Source of the DNA: Acorus gramineus
Taxonomy: Eukaryota; Streptophyta; Magnoliopsida; Acorales; Acoraceae
Length of the DNA stretch: 64,000 nt
Direction: 5' to 3'
NCBI GenBank assembly: GCA_030737835.1
Contig: CM060853.1
Span: 7,320,133-7,384,132, forward strand
Position 1 is the first letter of the stretch; each line of letters opens with the position of its first letter. Under the pieces are notes generated by a model that saw only the letters and a program-made list of their open reading frames with translations, had not been told where the DNA came from and made no database searches. This document shows, piece after piece, positions 63,891 through 64,000 of this stretch. A program made the position numbers and the translations under genes.

Positions 63891-64000
63891 CTGGCAGTAG
63901 GTAGAAGCATAAATCAATGTCCACAACAGGGCATATTTAGCTCTACCAAACTAGTGACTGGACATCAGTTGATAATAGAATTGAAGGAACCTTGAGTGCA

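Overview
This is plant nuclear DNA: spliced genes with GT-AG introns, a nuclear-encoded photosystem II subunit, a tau-class glutathione S-transferase, a land-plant cutin/suberin-type acyltransferase, and many plant-type transposons. Three genes (GST, GPAT, psbTn) have GC-rich coding sequence in AT-rich surroundings, while two others (a pseudouridine synthase and a CREST-like membrane protein) are AT-rich. That contrast suggests, weakly, a non-grass monocot. I see no tRNA, rRNA or CRISPR array.

Layout. 1-8.9 kb has no intact gene. It holds a 2.5-kb near-perfect palindrome (727-3213), relics of the region upstream of the GST gene, a duplicated segment carrying CT/AT microsatellites, a SINE-like insertion and a foldback MITE. 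8.9-11.0 kb is a two-exon tau GST. 12.1-14.1 kb is a two-exon GPAT on the minus strand. 14.1-18.9 kb is AT-rich with little recognisable. 19.0-30.2 kb is a Ty3/gypsy retrotransposon with about 3.1-kb LTRs and a gag-pol broken by several frameshifts, inserted into a LINE tail. 30.7-31.0 kb is psbTn, followed by a 643-bp Pack-MULE-like element.

32.9-56.5 kb is one gene: a 14-exon RluA-family pseudouridine synthase (PUS5-like, 377 codons) whose introns are swollen by LINE, LTR, hAT and MULE remnants. All splice junctions I placed keep the reading frame. 56.5-59.9 kb holds LTR and LINE debris and a 92-bp tandem repeat. 59.9-64.0 kb is the 3' part of a minus-strand gene for a multi-pass membrane protein with the S-x3-H / D / H-x3-H residues of the CREST hydrolase superfamily; it runs off the window end.

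The genes do not form a pathway. The most interesting points are the missing catalytic Asp in the pseudouridine synthase motif (HRLG instead of HRLD), the CREST-like protein, an inverted LTR-terminus patch inside the 3' LTR, and several foldback or MULE elements, two of them with recognisable 9-bp target duplications. Exon boundaries were placed by eye from splice consensus and frame continuity; no alignment program was used.
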